Positions 1-10,925 of a stretch of DNA of 64,000 nt are shown here, one piece after another. The DNA is from Saccopteryx bilineata (lineage: Eukaryota > Chordata > Mammalia > Chiroptera > Emballonuridae). The notes under the pieces were generated by a model. The model saw nothing but the letters and a program-made list of their open reading frames with translations. It was not told the origin of the DNA and ran no database searches. Position 1 is the stretch's first letter; every line of letters starts with the position of its first letter. Location: contig NC_089493.1 in assembly GCF_036850765.1 (NCBI RefSeq), forward strand, positions 12,029,632 to 12,093,631, read 5' to 3'. Position numbers and translations under genes: made by a program.

Positions 1-336
1 GGAAGTCCTGGGTTCAAATCCTGATCAGAGCACACAGGAGAAGCCACCATCTGCTTTTCTACCCCTCCCTCTTCTCTCTCTCTCTCTCCCTCCCGCCTCC
101 TCCCACAGCCATGACTCAAATGGTTCTGGCAACTTGGCCCCAGGTGCTGAGGATGGCTCCATGGCCTCACCTCAGGCGCTAAAATAGCTCAGTTGCTGAA
201 CAACAGAGCAGTGGCCCCAGATGGGCAGAGCATCACCCCCTAGTGGGCTTGCCAGGTAGATCTTAGTCGGGCACATGTGGGAGTCTGTATCTCTGCCTCC
301 CCACCTCTCACCCTCTCACTTAATAAAATAAAAAGA
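1..336 (+). mobile_element. tRNA-derived SINE, older subfamily, cut by window start
   Basis: The copy begins inside the tRNA-like head, just upstream of the B-box-like 'GGTTCAAATCC'. It continues through the CT-rich segment, the 'GCTGAGGATGGCTCCATGGCCTC' region and 'GGCAGAGCATC', and ends in 'AATAAAATAAAAAG'. It has an A/T-mixed tail and many differences from the young copies (for example at 6,480). I therefore place it in an older subfamily shared with the copies at 10,569, 29,864 and 43,126. The A box lies outside the window. Confidence 0.85.
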
Positions 337-816
337 AAGTGTACATTTAAACTTTACAAAAAGAATTATTTTGAGTTTATGTGTAGAGCAGAATTAGGTG
401 CTAAGTTCTGATGATTCTAGGTTGTTGTTTTTTTCACCTACATAAAAGCATGGAGAACGTGGGAAAGTCGTGAGTGACAGAGGACAGTTAATGGATTAGG
501 ACCATCCCTCACAAAGTGGGACTTCTCCTCGGCTCCCATCCCATAAAGGCTGTGGTGTCCCGCAACTATTGTGACAACCCAAAGCACAAACCCACAGATT
601 TCCAAAACACCCTTTAGGGATGGTGCTGTTCCTCCTAGGACCACTGCTAGGCGGTTGACAAAGCCCTTTCTTGTCCATGAACTGATTGTGCCTCCCAATG
701 TGTGCAGCAGAGCAGATGGGCAAACCGAGGCCCGGAGAGAGAATGGCACACCTCGGTTCATGGAGAGTTAGGAGCAGGGAGGGATTTCAGAATCTCTGAA
801 TCTTGGGATCGGATGG
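337..816. other. Unique sequence, nothing recognised
   Basis: No repeat family, RNA gene or convincing reading frame was seen. The overlapping frames on both strands at 438-771 have no domain-like composition. Confidence 0.5.
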
Positions 817-1190
817 AGTTATGGGCTGAATTATGCCCCCCACAAATTCATATGTTGAAGTCTGAATCCCCGGTATCTCAGAATGTGACTGTAAAGAGGT
901 AATTAAGTAAAAATGACCTCCTTTGGATGGGCCCTAATCTAAAATGACCGGCGTCCTTACAAGAGAGGGGACTAAGACACAGACACATAGACAGGGAAGA
1001 ACATGTGAGGACACAAGGAGGAAGAAGATGGCCATCTACAAGCTAAGGAGAGAAACCTCAGAAGGAAGCAAGCCTGCTGGCACCTTCACCTTGGACTTCT
1101 GGCCTCCGGGACTATGAGACAAAGCTTTTCTGTCGCTTGGACCCCCCAGCCTGCGGCTCTCTGTTACGGCAGCCCCAGCGGACTAGTACA
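817..1190 (+). mobile_element. MaLR (MLT1-type) solo LTR
   Basis: The body follows the MLT1 pattern: 'TTCATATGTTGAAG' and 'CTCAGAATGTGACTG' near the 5' end, 'TCCTTACAAGAG' in the middle, and 'GACTTCTGGCCTCC' with 'GTTACGGCAGCCCC' toward the 3' end, closing 'GACTAGTACA'. The exact 5-bp repeat GATGG flanks it (812-816 and 1191-1195), so both ends are preserved. No internal retroviral sequence is present, so it is a solo LTR formed by recombination. Confidence 0.85.
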
Positions 1191-1195
1191 GATGG

Positions 1196-2245
1196 GATAT
1201 TGGAGGTCGTGTCGTCTGATGGCCCGCCCCCTGCTTACACTGCCTTGGGATTACCACAAGCCAGTCTCGTGGCTTCCTGTCTACTGTCTACTGTTCTCCA
1301 CACGGCACAGGGCTGAAAATATTGACACTGCATTTTACTCTGCGAACCAGATGAAGTCACGCGCATCCTGCCGGGTAAACTCAGAAGCAGTCTCCCGCAA
1401 ATGGGTCAGCGGGGAAACATAGCCCCGCCTCCCGTAGTATCTCAGACGCTAGTGAGATCCGCATAGTCCAGATGAGACCAAGTCAGGCCAGTTAATAATC
1501 CAAATTACAGTCATTACCCAAATTTCTGACTTGAGGCTTCGTCCTCCCGGCTGAAGGGAAACTCAGTCATTGTCTGGGGGTTTTTAGAATCACCAGGTGT
1601 GCTGACTCATGTCTGGAAAGCAGAAGTTGTGTCCTTATCTTTCTGCCTGTCCAAAGGGTGGAGCAGAAAATCAGGTTCCCGTGACGGCCAGACGCCCCAG
1701 ATGTCACCTCTCCCGCCTCTGGCACCCCATTCCTAGCTGCGGGAACTCTGGGCCCCTTGATCCCCCGCTGGCCTGGGACAGCTCTGAGTTGCCTTTCTAA
1801 GCAAAACACCTTCTTTTTTATACTTAAGTAAGGGGTCCCACAGCAAAGTGACCCGAGCCCCCACCTGTCCCGGCTCCTTTCATCCCCACACCCCACGGAC
1901 ACTTCTCCCCAAAGCACACAGCCCTCAGGAGCTGGCTTCCCATGGGCTCCTCGACCAGCCACTTTGTTCACCCGCCCGCCAGCACTGTCACTTTGGTCTG
2001 GAGGCCCCGGGAGAGGCAGCGTCCTGTCTCTCTCTGTTAGTTTCCACTGGGTTGAGGGGCATGAGGAGCACTGCTGGGAAAAGGAGGTCTCCCCTAAATC
2101 TGGCCTCAGCAAGGCGGACCACCTCAGTGCATCTCACAGTGGCCGGTGGCTCCCAGATTGGTCAACACAGCAAGGCGGTGAGAGGCCAACGGATATTTGT
2201 AAGTGGGAACGTGACCGGAACTGTGCCCGAGGAGCAGTGGGTCTT
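1196..2245. other. Unique sequence, no gene found
   Basis: Moderately GC-rich DNA with overlapping open frames on both strands (longest 181 codons on minus at 1,567-2,112, and 169 on plus at 1,848-2,357). The frames overlap antisense and show no domain, signal peptide or repeat pattern, so I treat them as chance. Confidence 0.45.
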
Positions 2246-2249
2246 ACAA

Positions 2250-2395
2250 CCGCCTGCAGAAGTCAGTACAGTTACCTCCACTTTGTTGATGAGGACAATC
2301 AAGTTTCAGAGAAGGGAAACTGATTTCTTTAAGGTTTCCAAGCGAGCAAGGAGCTGAGGGGGATCTGGAGTCTAAGGCTTCGAACACCAAACCTG
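2250..2395 (-). repeat. MIR SINE relic
   Basis: The order 'CCTCCACTTTGTTGATGAGG', 'TTTCAGAGAAGGGAAAC' and a degraded 'AAGGTTTCCAAGC' matches the reverse-complement MIR core (cf. 'CCCATTTTACAGATGAGGAAACTGAGGC'). Strongly diverged. Confidence 0.55.
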
Positions 2396-2940
2396 GGAGC
2401 CAGCCAGGGACACTGGTACCGACGGGGTGTGTCCGGGGGCTTTACGTAAATTCTCCTATTGGTAGTTGTGACTGCACGGCCACCTTCTGCCGAGCGCCGT
2501 ACGAGTTGGTCCTGCACCGCACACACCCCACATTCTACTCCGGGGATCGGGAGCCAAGACGACAGTATACGAAAGGTTTATATTTGTAGTTTCCCCGACA
2601 GGAAACTTTCTCCTAAAATTTCTTCCTAAGTCCATAGGATTGCTTCTCTGAACTCACCCACCCTGGGGTCGCGATTAGACACTAGAATTTTTATACATGT
2701 AATCAGCTTTCCCTGGTAATAAAAACCAGAGGCCAGCGGTAGGTTGGACTGCAGTAACACTCCTTCTTGCTATGAGTCATAGTAAATCAGGCCACCTACC
2801 AGCATCACTGCCGGCAACAGAGGAAGGTCCTTCTCATCCCTCACACGGGGCTCTTCAAGATAATTTCCTAATGAATTTTTTTTTCCTGGTAGGTAAAATA
2901 GTAAGTTGGGAAAAGTCTTTCAGATTCATCCCCAAAAGAT
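2396..2940. other. Unique sequence, nothing recognised
   Basis: No repeat or gene seen; AT content rises toward the 3' side. Confidence 0.45.
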
Positions 2941-2942
2941 CA

Positions 2943-3020
2943 GTCTTGTTTTCAAACCTGGGACCTCCGCCTCCCAGTCTGATGCTCTATCATCCACTGC
3001 GACACTGCCTGGTCAGGCCA
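2943..3020 (-). mobile_element. Type-2 tRNA SINE head fragment
   Basis: 'AACCTGGGACCTCCGCCTCC', then 'GATGCTCTATCATCCACTGC', then 'CTGCCTGGTCAGGC' is the reverse complement of the head of the 'CCTGACCAGG..GTGGCGCAGTGGATAGAGC' SINE. Only the tRNA-like head is recognisable. Confidence 0.7.
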
Positions 3021-3289
3021 GCCTACGCTTTTCTTAATTTGGAATTCCGCTCTCCTCTTGATTATCAGCAGCAGAAAGAGGGTTGAGGGTGGAGGTGTTG
3101 CAAGAAGCAACACATCGTCAGAGAGTCTTCACTGAAAGAATGCTCCTCCACCCCCACCAGTGTTTGTCAAACCACCGAGTACTGTTGGGCGCAGATCTGT
3201 CCCCGGGGGAGCTGCTGAAGAACAGTGACCCACCAAACACCAGGGAGGTGAGAGGCCTGGCCCGAGGCAGAGCGGAAGGGGCCGCAGAG

Positions 3290-3412
3290 GCCATCTAATC
3301 ACCCTGTCATCCCGAGGATGGAGACACGGGGGCCCACAGAGGCTTTCCTCAGGTCACCCGGGCGAGGGTAGGACTAGAACCCAGATCTCCTGGTACCTAG
3401 AACGGAAACGAT
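3290..3412 (-). repeat. MIR-like relic
   Basis: 'CACCCTGTCATCCCGAGGATG', 'GAGACACGGGGGCCCACAGAGG', 'CTCAGGTCACCCGGG' and 'GGACTAGAACCCAG' follow the reverse-complement MIR order at high divergence. Confidence 0.45.
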
Positions 3413-4559
3413 TTTCCGCATGGGTCACCAATGGCCATCTGTTCACAGACCCTGGTCTGCAAGGAGGAAAAGGGAGGACAGGGCTGGAGGGTGGGGGAGG
3501 TGGTCTCTGGGCCAGGTGATCGTCTGCAGAAGACCTTGGACGCACGTTCCCTTCCTGAGGTCACTCCATCAGGCCTCACTCGCCGCAAAACCAGCGCCAC
3601 CGGGGGGCCCTGCGGGAGTTCCGTTTCACGTCGGTGTGAACTGCGGCCCGGGCGCCTCTGGTCTCTCGTGGCCTTCCGAGAGAACTGGAGCTGTGTGTGT
3701 CCATGGGGGAGAGGTGCTGTGAGACTACGTTCCTCCCTTCCGTCAGCCACCCATTCGCCCCTCAGCCGGGTTCTCCTCCCGTGGAAGCAGCAGGGAGGAT
3801 GGGAGACAGGGCCAATGGGAAACTCAATAAGCACTGTCACCCCCAACCCTGCTGTCCTCATCTGGCTTCTGCCGTCTGCCCATCTTGTAGACGAGATGGT
3901 GTGATCGGTCAGTTGAGACCCCGGGTCCCATTCTCCACGCACAGAACCGCTTTGCCCAGTTACTCCTGGAAGAATTGAGCCAAAAATAGAAATGTTAGCA
4001 GGGACCGAGTAATCCCCGAACCTGTCAGACAGGCTGCATAACGGAGGCCTGTCGGGGAGGAGTCTTTGAACTCAAGGTCAGAGTCAAGGCTGACCAGACA
4101 AAACTGTGGTGCTGGAGACTGAAACTGGACTCCACCAGGCTGGCGCGGGGGCGGTCTCTGCTCTGCACCCTCACCTGGGGCCCCATTTGCTCTCCTGCTC
4201 TCTCCTCCCCAACCCCCTGCACCCCTAAACCCCCTCCACTCACTCACTCGCCCCTCATCTCTCTGCTGCGTGCTTTAATCTCACCCATCCTCAGGGAATC
4301 CTTGTTTCAGGGGACTGCGCTGGGACACATGCATTGGCTCTTCTGAGTCACAGATCTTCTTGGTCAAAGAGAATAATCACCGGAGATAATTTTATGTACT
4401 TTTTGTGATTTTAGAAGTCCTACTTCACAGCCTCTCCAAGATTACTGCACTAAGCCCTCAAGAGTTCACGGGGGGCCCCAGCCACCGGTCTGATCCCCAG
4501 GGAGGCCCACGCACACGGCATTCCCAGCCTTAGGAAGGAGATCAATATTCAGTATCAGG
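3413..4559. other. Unique sequence, no gene found
   Basis: GC-rich unique DNA with overlapping frames on both strands (up to 181 codons on minus). All lie antisense to one another and lack family features. No repeat recognised. Confidence 0.45.
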
Positions 4560-5010
4560 AGAGACATGCTGCAACCTTTGCAAAATTTTTAGAGCACCTC
4601 TAATTAAGCCCAACCCTTAATTAGTGTGCATCAAGGCATCTCGGCTTAGCTCCAGTCCCCAAACCCACAGCGAATCGAGTCTCTTCGGGTGGATCGGAAG
4701 GAGGAGTGCTTTCAAGGTGAGGATTTCCCAGACATGAAGCAATAGGGGGTAAAAAAAAAAAAAAAAAAATCCCAGCTCGAATAACATGTCAAAAATAATA
4801 ATTTGGCTATTTAAAGCGAAGTTGCAGAGAGAAGCCTTTGGGGGCATTGCTGACATTCGCATTAACGTCAAGAGAGTTCATCATGATCGATGGCTCCAAT
4901 ACACGTCCGCAGATCAGAAGTGATTGATTAGGCCATCTCTGTGAAGCCTCGCCAAAAACTGCCTGGGAGAACACACTTGGTGTCCACCAGCGAGAAATGC
5001 ATGCTCAGAT
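4560..5010. promoter_or_regulatory. Possible conserved noncoding element with paired TAATTA sites
   Basis: Repeat-free, with an AT-rich core. It contains an exact inverted repeat, CTAATTAA (4600-4607) and TTAATTAG (4617-4624), separated by 9 bp; these are homeodomain-type cores. A poly-A run lies at 4,751-4,769. Downstream are 'GGCATTGCTGACATTCGC' and 'GTGATTGATTAGGCC'. The enhancer reading is inferred from composition only; conservation could not be measured. Confidence 0.25.
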
Positions 5011-5148
5011 CACATCCGCCGGGCTCAGTTCTCACCCTCCTGTCCGGGGAGGTACGGATCGATCTGCTGAGGCCGGCTGAGGTGTGAGGGTGAGAATCTG
5101 GGGACGGGTTATATACGCATAGCTGTGCACCAGCTTCTGTGTCGTCGC

Positions 5149-5225
5149 CCTTTGCACTGGCAGGTGGCTCAGGTGGTTAGAGCGGGGGGCATGAAGTCGA
5201 GGTCCCTGTTAGAATCTCCTGTGTT
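5149..5225 (+). mobile_element. Degraded tRNA-SINE head
   Basis: 'GGCAGGTGGCTCAGGTGGTTAG' resembles an A-box SINE head, followed by a degraded B-box region around 'GTTAGAATCTCCTG'. No tail or TSD found. Confidence 0.4.
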
Positions 5226-5559
5226 TAGGTCACTATGTTCGGTTGGATGCATCTGAAGCCAGCTGTGGCCAGCAGACCTGCCCGACCGTGGCGCGCTGCC
5301 CGTCCTAAGGGAGGCCCTTGGGCAGCGGTAAGGGGGTCGGCGGGGTGCCTGGCTGTCTCCTTCCCACCCTGCCAGGCTTCATGGAATCGCTCCTGTACTT
5401 CTACCCTTCCTCGACCTCATTAACTCCCCAGCCGCTGGTGTCCCCTGCACCTCACTGCCCAAGCTGCTGAAAAATGACTAAAGTGGGTGGTGACCACATG
5501 CAGTGGACAGTGTCCGCAGCACAGGGCACGTGACTCAAAGGACCACTCTCCCTCGACTC

Positions 5560-6340
5560 TCTACTCCGAGCCTTGACTCCCGTGACAGCACGTTCTTCCC
5601 AAAGTTAGGCTCCTGTATTTCCAGCTCCTTGTCCTCCTCTTGGTGCTCATCTCGGTTCTTCTAGGGTCCGACTTGCCACTCTAGCGTCACCGCTATGCCG
5701 AGCGGACACCGTCAGCCTCCCACACGTCCCACAGATGCCAGCCCTCAACGTGTCCAGTGCGCAATGCACGGCTCCTCGCAGAACCTGTGCTTCTCCCCGA
5801 CCCTCCTCTCGGGAGTGTCTGCTGGAGGTCTCCGGGCGTCAGCCCAGTGCCCCCAGCGCTGTCACCTGCCCCTACCCAAGCAGGGCGAGCCCTCAAGTGG
5901 CAGGTCTACCTTCTGCCTCTCTCAGCAAAAGCTCTGCTCCTCTCGACTCTCCTCCGTCGAATGCCTCACCGTTTACGACTGGACTGCTGAAACTTCCTTC
6001 TAAACAGCCCCTCTGCTCTCTAATCCATCTCTGAACTATTGTCAGAGTCATTTGTCCAAAATGCAAATCGAACCATGCTCCATCCTACTCCATCTGTCAG
6101 TGGCATCCCACTGCCCAGGGGACACTCCTTCGTAGGATGAAAAAAGCTTTTGGATTCTGTTCCCAGACACCCCGCATTCCAACCATGTCAAATGACCAGG
6201 TAGACAGCCCACCATACGCTCCCACCTCCATGCCTTTGCACACTCGGTTCCTTCTGCCCGGGGGTTCTCTGCTTTTTTGACTGAAGGTTTTTATTTACGC
6301 CTTCAGTTCTGTTCAAGTTTTCCTTCCTTAGTGAAGCCTA
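5560..6340 (+). repeat. L2 LINE fragment (ORF2 3' side)
   Basis: Long diverged match to the recalled L2 ORF2-end consensus. Landmarks are 'ACAGATGCCAGCCCTCAACG' ... 'GTCCA', 'TTGTCCAAAATGCAAATC', 'CAGTGGCATCCCACTGCCCA', 'CCATGCCTTTGCACACTCGG' and 'TTCCTTCTGCCCGGG'. The frames in it are relics with stops and shifts, not a gene. Confidence 0.6.
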
Positions 6341-6479
6341 AGCCTCTCTCTGACTTTGGTCCCTGGAAGCAGAACCGAGGCAGGGTTTCTCATTCAAGTG
6401 ATTTCCTGGGGTGGTCTCAAGGGAAGGGTGTGAGGGAAGCAGGATGGGTGGGGACAAGCTGAACAAGAACACGGACTCA

Positions 6480-6880
6480 GGCCCTGGCCGGTTGGCTCAG
6501 CGGTAGAGCGTCGGCCTGGCATGCGGGGGACCCGGGTTCGATTCCCGACCAGGGCACATAGGAGAAGCGCCCATTTGCTTCTCCACCCCCTCCTTCATCT
6601 CTGTCTCTCTCTTCCCCTCCCGCAGCCAAGGCTCCATTGGAGCAAAGATGGCCCGGGTGCTGGGGATGGCTCCTTGGCCTCTGCCCCAGGCGCTAGAGTG
6701 GCTCTGGTCGCGGCAGAGCAACACCCCGGAGGGGCAGAGCATCGCCCCCTGGTGGGCAGAGCATCGCCCCTGGTGGGCGTGCCGGGTGGATCCCGGTTGG
6801 GCGCATGCGGGAGTCTGTCTGACTGTCTCTCCCCATTTTCAGCTTCAGAAAAATACAAAAAAAAAAAAAAAAAAAAAAAA
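6480..6880 (+). mobile_element. Young tRNA-derived SINE, full length
   Basis: Intact head with an A-box region ('TGGCTCAGCGGTAGAGCG') and B box ('GGTTCGATTCC'), which form an internal Pol III promoter. The body carries two units of the 22-bp 'GGCAGAGCATCGCCCC..TGGT' motif, then 'CTTCAGAAAAATAC' and an A tail of about 25. It is flanked by a 15-bp TSD, 'AAGAACACGGACTCA'. Frames across it are GC-rich shadows. Confidence 0.95.
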
Positions 6881-7194
6881 AGAACACGGACTCAGCAGGG
6901 GACGTGCTCCAGCCCACGCGGAGCTCTGGCTTGTGCACTGCACCCCAGAGCTGGCCGCTGACACAGAACCAGGGCAAAGGCAGCGGGCCTTTGTAACCTG
7001 TGTCCATCGCTGGCTATTATCTGCGGGGCTGGAGGATGGAGATAACCTCCCAGGTGAGGCTGCTTCCCAGCAGAGGGCAGGTCTGCAGGGAAGGGGCAGC
7101 TGCAAGGGGTTACCAGCCAACACTGGCAGCCGCTGGGGATGCTCGCACCAACCAGTAAGGGGCGCTAGGGACGTACCAGCACCATCCATGGCAG
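6881..7194. other. Unique sequence, nothing recognised
   Basis: No repeat or gene seen between the SINE and the MER5 relic. Confidence 0.45.
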
Positions 7195-7350
7195 CCAAAG
7201 GCTCTCAAACACGAGTGGTGCTAAAATTCTTTGCACAGCTTCTTAGCACGCAGACTGCTAGGTCCCAGCCCCAGAGGTCTGGGTAGGGCTGACAATTTGC
7301 GTTTCCAACAGGTTCCAGTTGATGCTGATCTAGACACCACACTTAGAGTC
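7195..7350 (+). repeat. MER5A-type hAT-Charlie MITE relic
   Basis: 'GGCTCTCAAACACGAGTGG', 'TAGGTCCCAGCCCCAGAGG', 'GACAATTTGCGTTTCCAACA' and 'GATGCTGATCTAGACACCAC' follow the MER5A order. Terminal inverted repeats are eroded. Confidence 0.65.
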
Positions 7351-7484
7351 GCAACTCCCTTCTCCTCCCTACCCTCCACCCCATCACCTGGGCAGAAATG
7401 ACCATGTCCTCACTGGGTTCACCTGACAGCTGGTAGACTGCACCCTGATGGTTGCTATTGAAGGTTTATCTTCCTTACAGGCAA

Positions 7485-7602
7485 AGGACTGTTAGAGAGC
7501 CAGTGTTGATCTTGTTTATATTTGTGTCTATGTATCCCAGCCCAGTGCCCAGCGTGTGACAGGTCTCAATAAATGAGTCTTGAGTGAATAAATGAATGCC
7601 TG
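7485..7602 (+). repeat. L2 LINE 3' end
   Basis: 'TATCCCAGCCCAGTGCCCAG' followed by 'CTCAATAAATGAGTCTTGAG' and 'TGAATAAATGAATG' is the typical L2 3' terminus with its short tandem tail. Confidence 0.7.
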
Positions 7603-8041
7603 CAACAATGATGCGAACACATGTGCTACTGTTCTAGGGGTCAGGGCAGGAGAAACTGCCATCTTAACGCTGCCTTGCTTCTGCAGGCAGAAGTCACCAG
7701 TGGAGGGACGGAAGCTCTGACTCTTTTGAACCACGTCAATGAATCTTCTCACTGTGCAGAGGTGAAGTCAGGTTGGGGAGTGTGAGAATTAGAAGCTAAG
7801 CTGCGCTGTGTAATAATGTTAGAGCCAATCTTCACTGCAGGGAGCACCTTTGAAACACATCAGGATATTCAGTGGCAAGAGGGAAGGATGTTAGCCATCT
7901 ATCTGGACCGCAAGGGCAGAGGGCTGTGGTCAAAATCCTCTGGTGGGGGAAAGAGTAGGTGGGCACCCTCAGCACAGGCTACACACTGACCCACACCAGG
8001 CACCAGCAGGCTGGGGGCCAAGGAGAGCAAGCCAGCCCGTG
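7603..8041. other. Unique sequence, nothing recognised
   Basis: No repeat or gene recognised. Confidence 0.45.
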
Positions 8042-8049
8042 GGCTAGGG

Positions 8050-8262
8050 CAGTGGTCGGCAAACTCATTAGTCAGCAGAGCCAAATATCAACAGCACAAC
8101 GACTGAACTTTCTTTTGAGAGCCACATTTTTTAAACTTAAACTATATAGGTAGGTACATTCCTTATCAAGGTAGCGCCCGCACGTGGTATTTTGTGGAAG
8201 AGCCACACTCAAGGGACCAAAAAGCCACATGTGGCTCACGAGCCACAGTTTGACAACCACTG
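8050..8262. mobile_element. Nonautonomous hAT transposon (MITE), 213 bp
   Basis: Terminal inverted repeats are CAGTGGTCGGCAAACT and AGTTTGACAACCACTG. The flanking 8-bp duplication is GGCTAGGG / GGCTACGG, 7 of 8 matching, the length expected for hAT. The interior ('GAGCCAAATATCAACAGC', 'AGAGCCACACTCAAGGGACC') has no coding capacity. I recall a similar MITE from bat genomes. Confidence 0.9.
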
Positions 8263-8465
8263 GGCTACGGTCCCAGGCCACCGGGAGCCTTGAGAGCCAC
8301 TCAGATACGAAGTTGTTCACTTCCCACAGTATAGTTCCCTAGTCTGCAGAGAAACTGCCAAGCAAGTGACGTCCTGGCTTTAGCTGGGCCTTAGAGAACC
8401 GCGCAGGGTGGCAAATAGAAAGCAGCCTAGATGGGCCAATAATGTGATGATAAGAGATGACTCGA

Positions 8466-8585
8466 GGGGCCTGACCAGATGGTGGAGCAGTGGATAGAGT
8501 GTCGGCCTGGGATGCTGAGGACATGGGTTCGAAACCCCAAGGTTGCCCTACTTGACGGCATGATCAGAGAAAACCAGTGCCCATT
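8466..8585 (+). mobile_element. Type-2 tRNA SINE, truncated
   Basis: The head 'CCTGACCAGATGGTGGAGCA' with 'GTGGATAGAGTGTCGGCCTG' and B box 'GGTTCGAAACCCC' is clear. It then degrades after 'AAGGTTGCCC'; no A tail. Confidence 0.75.
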
Positions 8586-8825
8586 TGTAAAAGCATTCCT
8601 CCAAGATCTCCCTAATAAGTCAGAAGGGAAAGCAGTTAAAAGCTGGCCTCTCTCCCATCTCTCAGGAAGGGGACTAAGCTAGTTGGCTATTAAAGGGAGG
8701 GGTGGCCCTAAAGACAACATATCTGGCCGACATACAGGGTATACTAGTGATCCGAAGGTACTGTGAAAATTTATCATGGCTAATGATTTTATACCAGTCT
8801 TCATCAGAGGAGCAACTAGCAAATG

Positions 8826-8975
8826 TAATAGAGTGGACCAAGCAATGGACTAGGAATCCTACAACCTGAGCTCTAGCTGCGGCCCTTCCACTCGCCAGCT
8901 GTGTAACCACAGATGAGTGGATTACTCTCTCTGGGTCCCATTTTCCGCCCTTGTAAGAGTGAAGGTTTGAACCAG
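8826..8975 (+). repeat. MIR SINE relic
   Basis: 'GACCAAGCAATGGACTAGGA', 'CTCGCCAGCTGTGTAACCAC', 'TCTCTCTGGGTCCCATTTTC' and 'CCTTGTAAGAGTGAAGG' follow the forward MIR order. Confidence 0.75.
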
Positions 8976-9285
8976 AGTCCTTTTGTGTACCTGGGCTCCC
9001 TGTGGCAGTTTCACGAGGCTTGTGGACTCTTTCTCAGAGTAATGTTTTGAAGTGCATAAATAAAATGGAATTTACAAGGGTAATCAATTATATTGTCATA
9101 AAATTATCAACATATTGAAAAAACACTCTTCTTGTATAGTAACATATGTATTTCCTACTAAATGCGATAAAGCAGAAGACCCTGCAGTGGATCTAACAAC
9201 CATAATTTAGGGAGGTTATGAGCATAAACAACATGTCAGGATACCTGTGACAACCATAATTTGATGTCAAAGTACTTGTGATTTT
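8976..9285. other. Unique AT-rich sequence
   Basis: No repeat or gene recognised. Confidence 0.4.
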
Positions 9286-9655
9286 GGCTCTGGCCGGTTG
9301 GCTCAGTGGTAGAGCGTCGGCCTGGCGTGCGGAAGTCCTGGGTTCGATTCCCGTCCAGGGCACACAGGAGAAGCGCCCATCTGCTTCTCCACCCCTCCCC
9401 CTCTCCTTCCTCTCTGTCTCTCTCTTCCCTCTCCCGCAGCCGAGGCTCCATTGGAGCAGGGTTGGCCCAGGCGCTGAGGATGGCTCTGTGGCCTCTGCCT
9501 CAGGTGCTAGGATGGCTTTGGATGCAACAGAGCGACGCCCCAGATGGGCAGAGCATCGCCCCCTGGTGGGCGTGCCGGGTGGATCCCAGTTGGGCGCATG
9601 CGGGAGTCTGACTGCGTCCCTGTTTCCAGCTTCAGAAAAATGAAAAAAAAAAAAA
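9286..9655 (+). mobile_element. tRNA-derived SINE, one-unit subfamily
   Basis: Full-length head with A-box region and B box ('GGTTCGATTCC'). It has a single copy of the 22-bp 'GGCAGAGCATCGCCCCCTGGT' unit, and its tail follows 'CTTCAGAAAAATG'. The TSD is 'GTACTTGTGATTTT' on both sides. Confidence 0.93.
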
Positions 9656-9824
9656 GGTACTTGTGATTTTTATTGGAGACAATGTTGCAGGTGCTGCTAA
9701 TGCAACTGTGCTTTATTGCCCACACTTGTCATGTAGAAAGGAAATGCTACGTTTCAGTGAGAGGTTAGTGAAAATAAAAATGTAGTTTTTCCCTTTCCAG
9801 TTCCCCCCAGTTTTATCCACAAAC

Positions 9825-10191
9825 TGTTTTGACCTGAATTGTGTCCCCTCAAATTCATATGCTCAAGCCCTAACCCCCAGTGCCTCAGGTGATGTATTTG
9901 GAAATAGGGTCTTGAAAGAGTTAGTTACTTTAAAATGAGGTCATTGGGACGGGCCTGAGTCCAGTATGAGTGCTGCTTTCCTAAGAAGAGATCAGGACAC
10001 AGACGCATGCAGAGGGCAGCACGGGACAAAAGACAGCCACCTGCAAACCACGGAGAGAAACCTCGGGAAAAACCAACCCTGCCACCCCTTGATCTCAGAC
10101 TTCAGCCTCCGGAACGGTGAGAAAATACATTTCTGTTGTTTAAGCTTCCCAGACTGGTTCTCTGCCACGGCGGCCTGAGCAGACCAATACA
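9825..10191 (+). mobile_element. MaLR (MLT1-type) solo LTR
   Basis: Close to the MLT1 pattern: 'GAATTGTGTCCCCTC', 'AAATTCATATGCTCAAGCCC', 'TAACCCCCAGTGCCTCAGG', 'CAGACTTCAGCCTCCGGAAC' and 'ATTTCTGTTGTTTAAGC', ending 'GAGCAGACCAATACA'. Starts TG. The TSD is not clean, because AAAC occurs repeatedly near both ends. Confidence 0.85.
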
Positions 10192-10568
10192 AACAAACCC
10201 CCAGTCCACAGACCCAGGCTGAGCGTTCCAGACGGGACGACCTCTCAGGTTCCTTCCGCCCGGCCCACGCTGACAGAGCGCTGGGAGACAGGGGCCCCGA
10301 GGATGAGGGGGCCCAGGCGTGCCCTCTGGGCCCCTGCAGAACAAGCCGAGATGGGAAGGAGAGCCTCACCGTGCTCCAGGCCCCGCCACTGACTGTGACC
10401 GCTGGGTGTCCAGTGTGCTCAGGAGTCCTGGCGCCCCCACCTCTGCGTGTACAGGGTGCTGGCCAGCCCCTGTGACTTCGCCGCAGTCGTGAAGAAATCT
10501 CCGGTTTGCAGGGCTTCATGACTTTGATCCTGAGGCTCAGTGAATGGTACCTGCAAACAGAAAGATGA
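10192..10568. other. Unique GC-rich sequence
   Basis: No gene or repeat recognised; overlapping frames on minus are open by composition. Confidence 0.4.
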
Positions 10569-10925
10569 GGCCCTGGCCGGCTGGCTCAGTGGAAGAGTGT
10601 TGGCCCCACATGTGGATGTCCTGAGTTCGATGCCAGTTAGGGCACACAGGACAAGTGACCATCTGCTTCTCCACTCCTCCTCCACCCTCCTCTGTCTCTC
10701 CCTCTTTCTTCTCCTCCTGCAGCCATGGCTCGATTGTTTCGAGTGCATCGGCCTGGACACTGAGAATGGCTCTGTGGAGTATTCACCCCAGGCACTAAAA
10801 ATAGCTTGGTTGAGAGCATGGCAGCAGATGGGAAGAGTATCGGCCCCAGACAGGGGTTGCCGGGTGGACTAGGTTGGGGCGCATGCAGGAGTCTCTTTGT
10901 CTCCCCTCCTCTCACTTGGAAAAGG
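10569..10925 (+). mobile_element. tRNA-derived SINE, older subfamily
   Basis: The head 'GGCCCTGGCCGGCTGGCTCA' is well kept. The B box is mutated ('GAGTTCGATGCC'), and the body is degraded with a 'CACTAAAAATAGCTTGG' variant as in the other older copies. It ends near 'CTCTCACTTGGAAAAGG' with no real A tail. Confidence 0.85.

Noticed and set aside
6481..6552. tRNA gene suggested by the A and B box sequence
   Set aside because: This is the tRNA-derived head of a SINE; it is followed by SINE body and A tail and repeated many times in the window.
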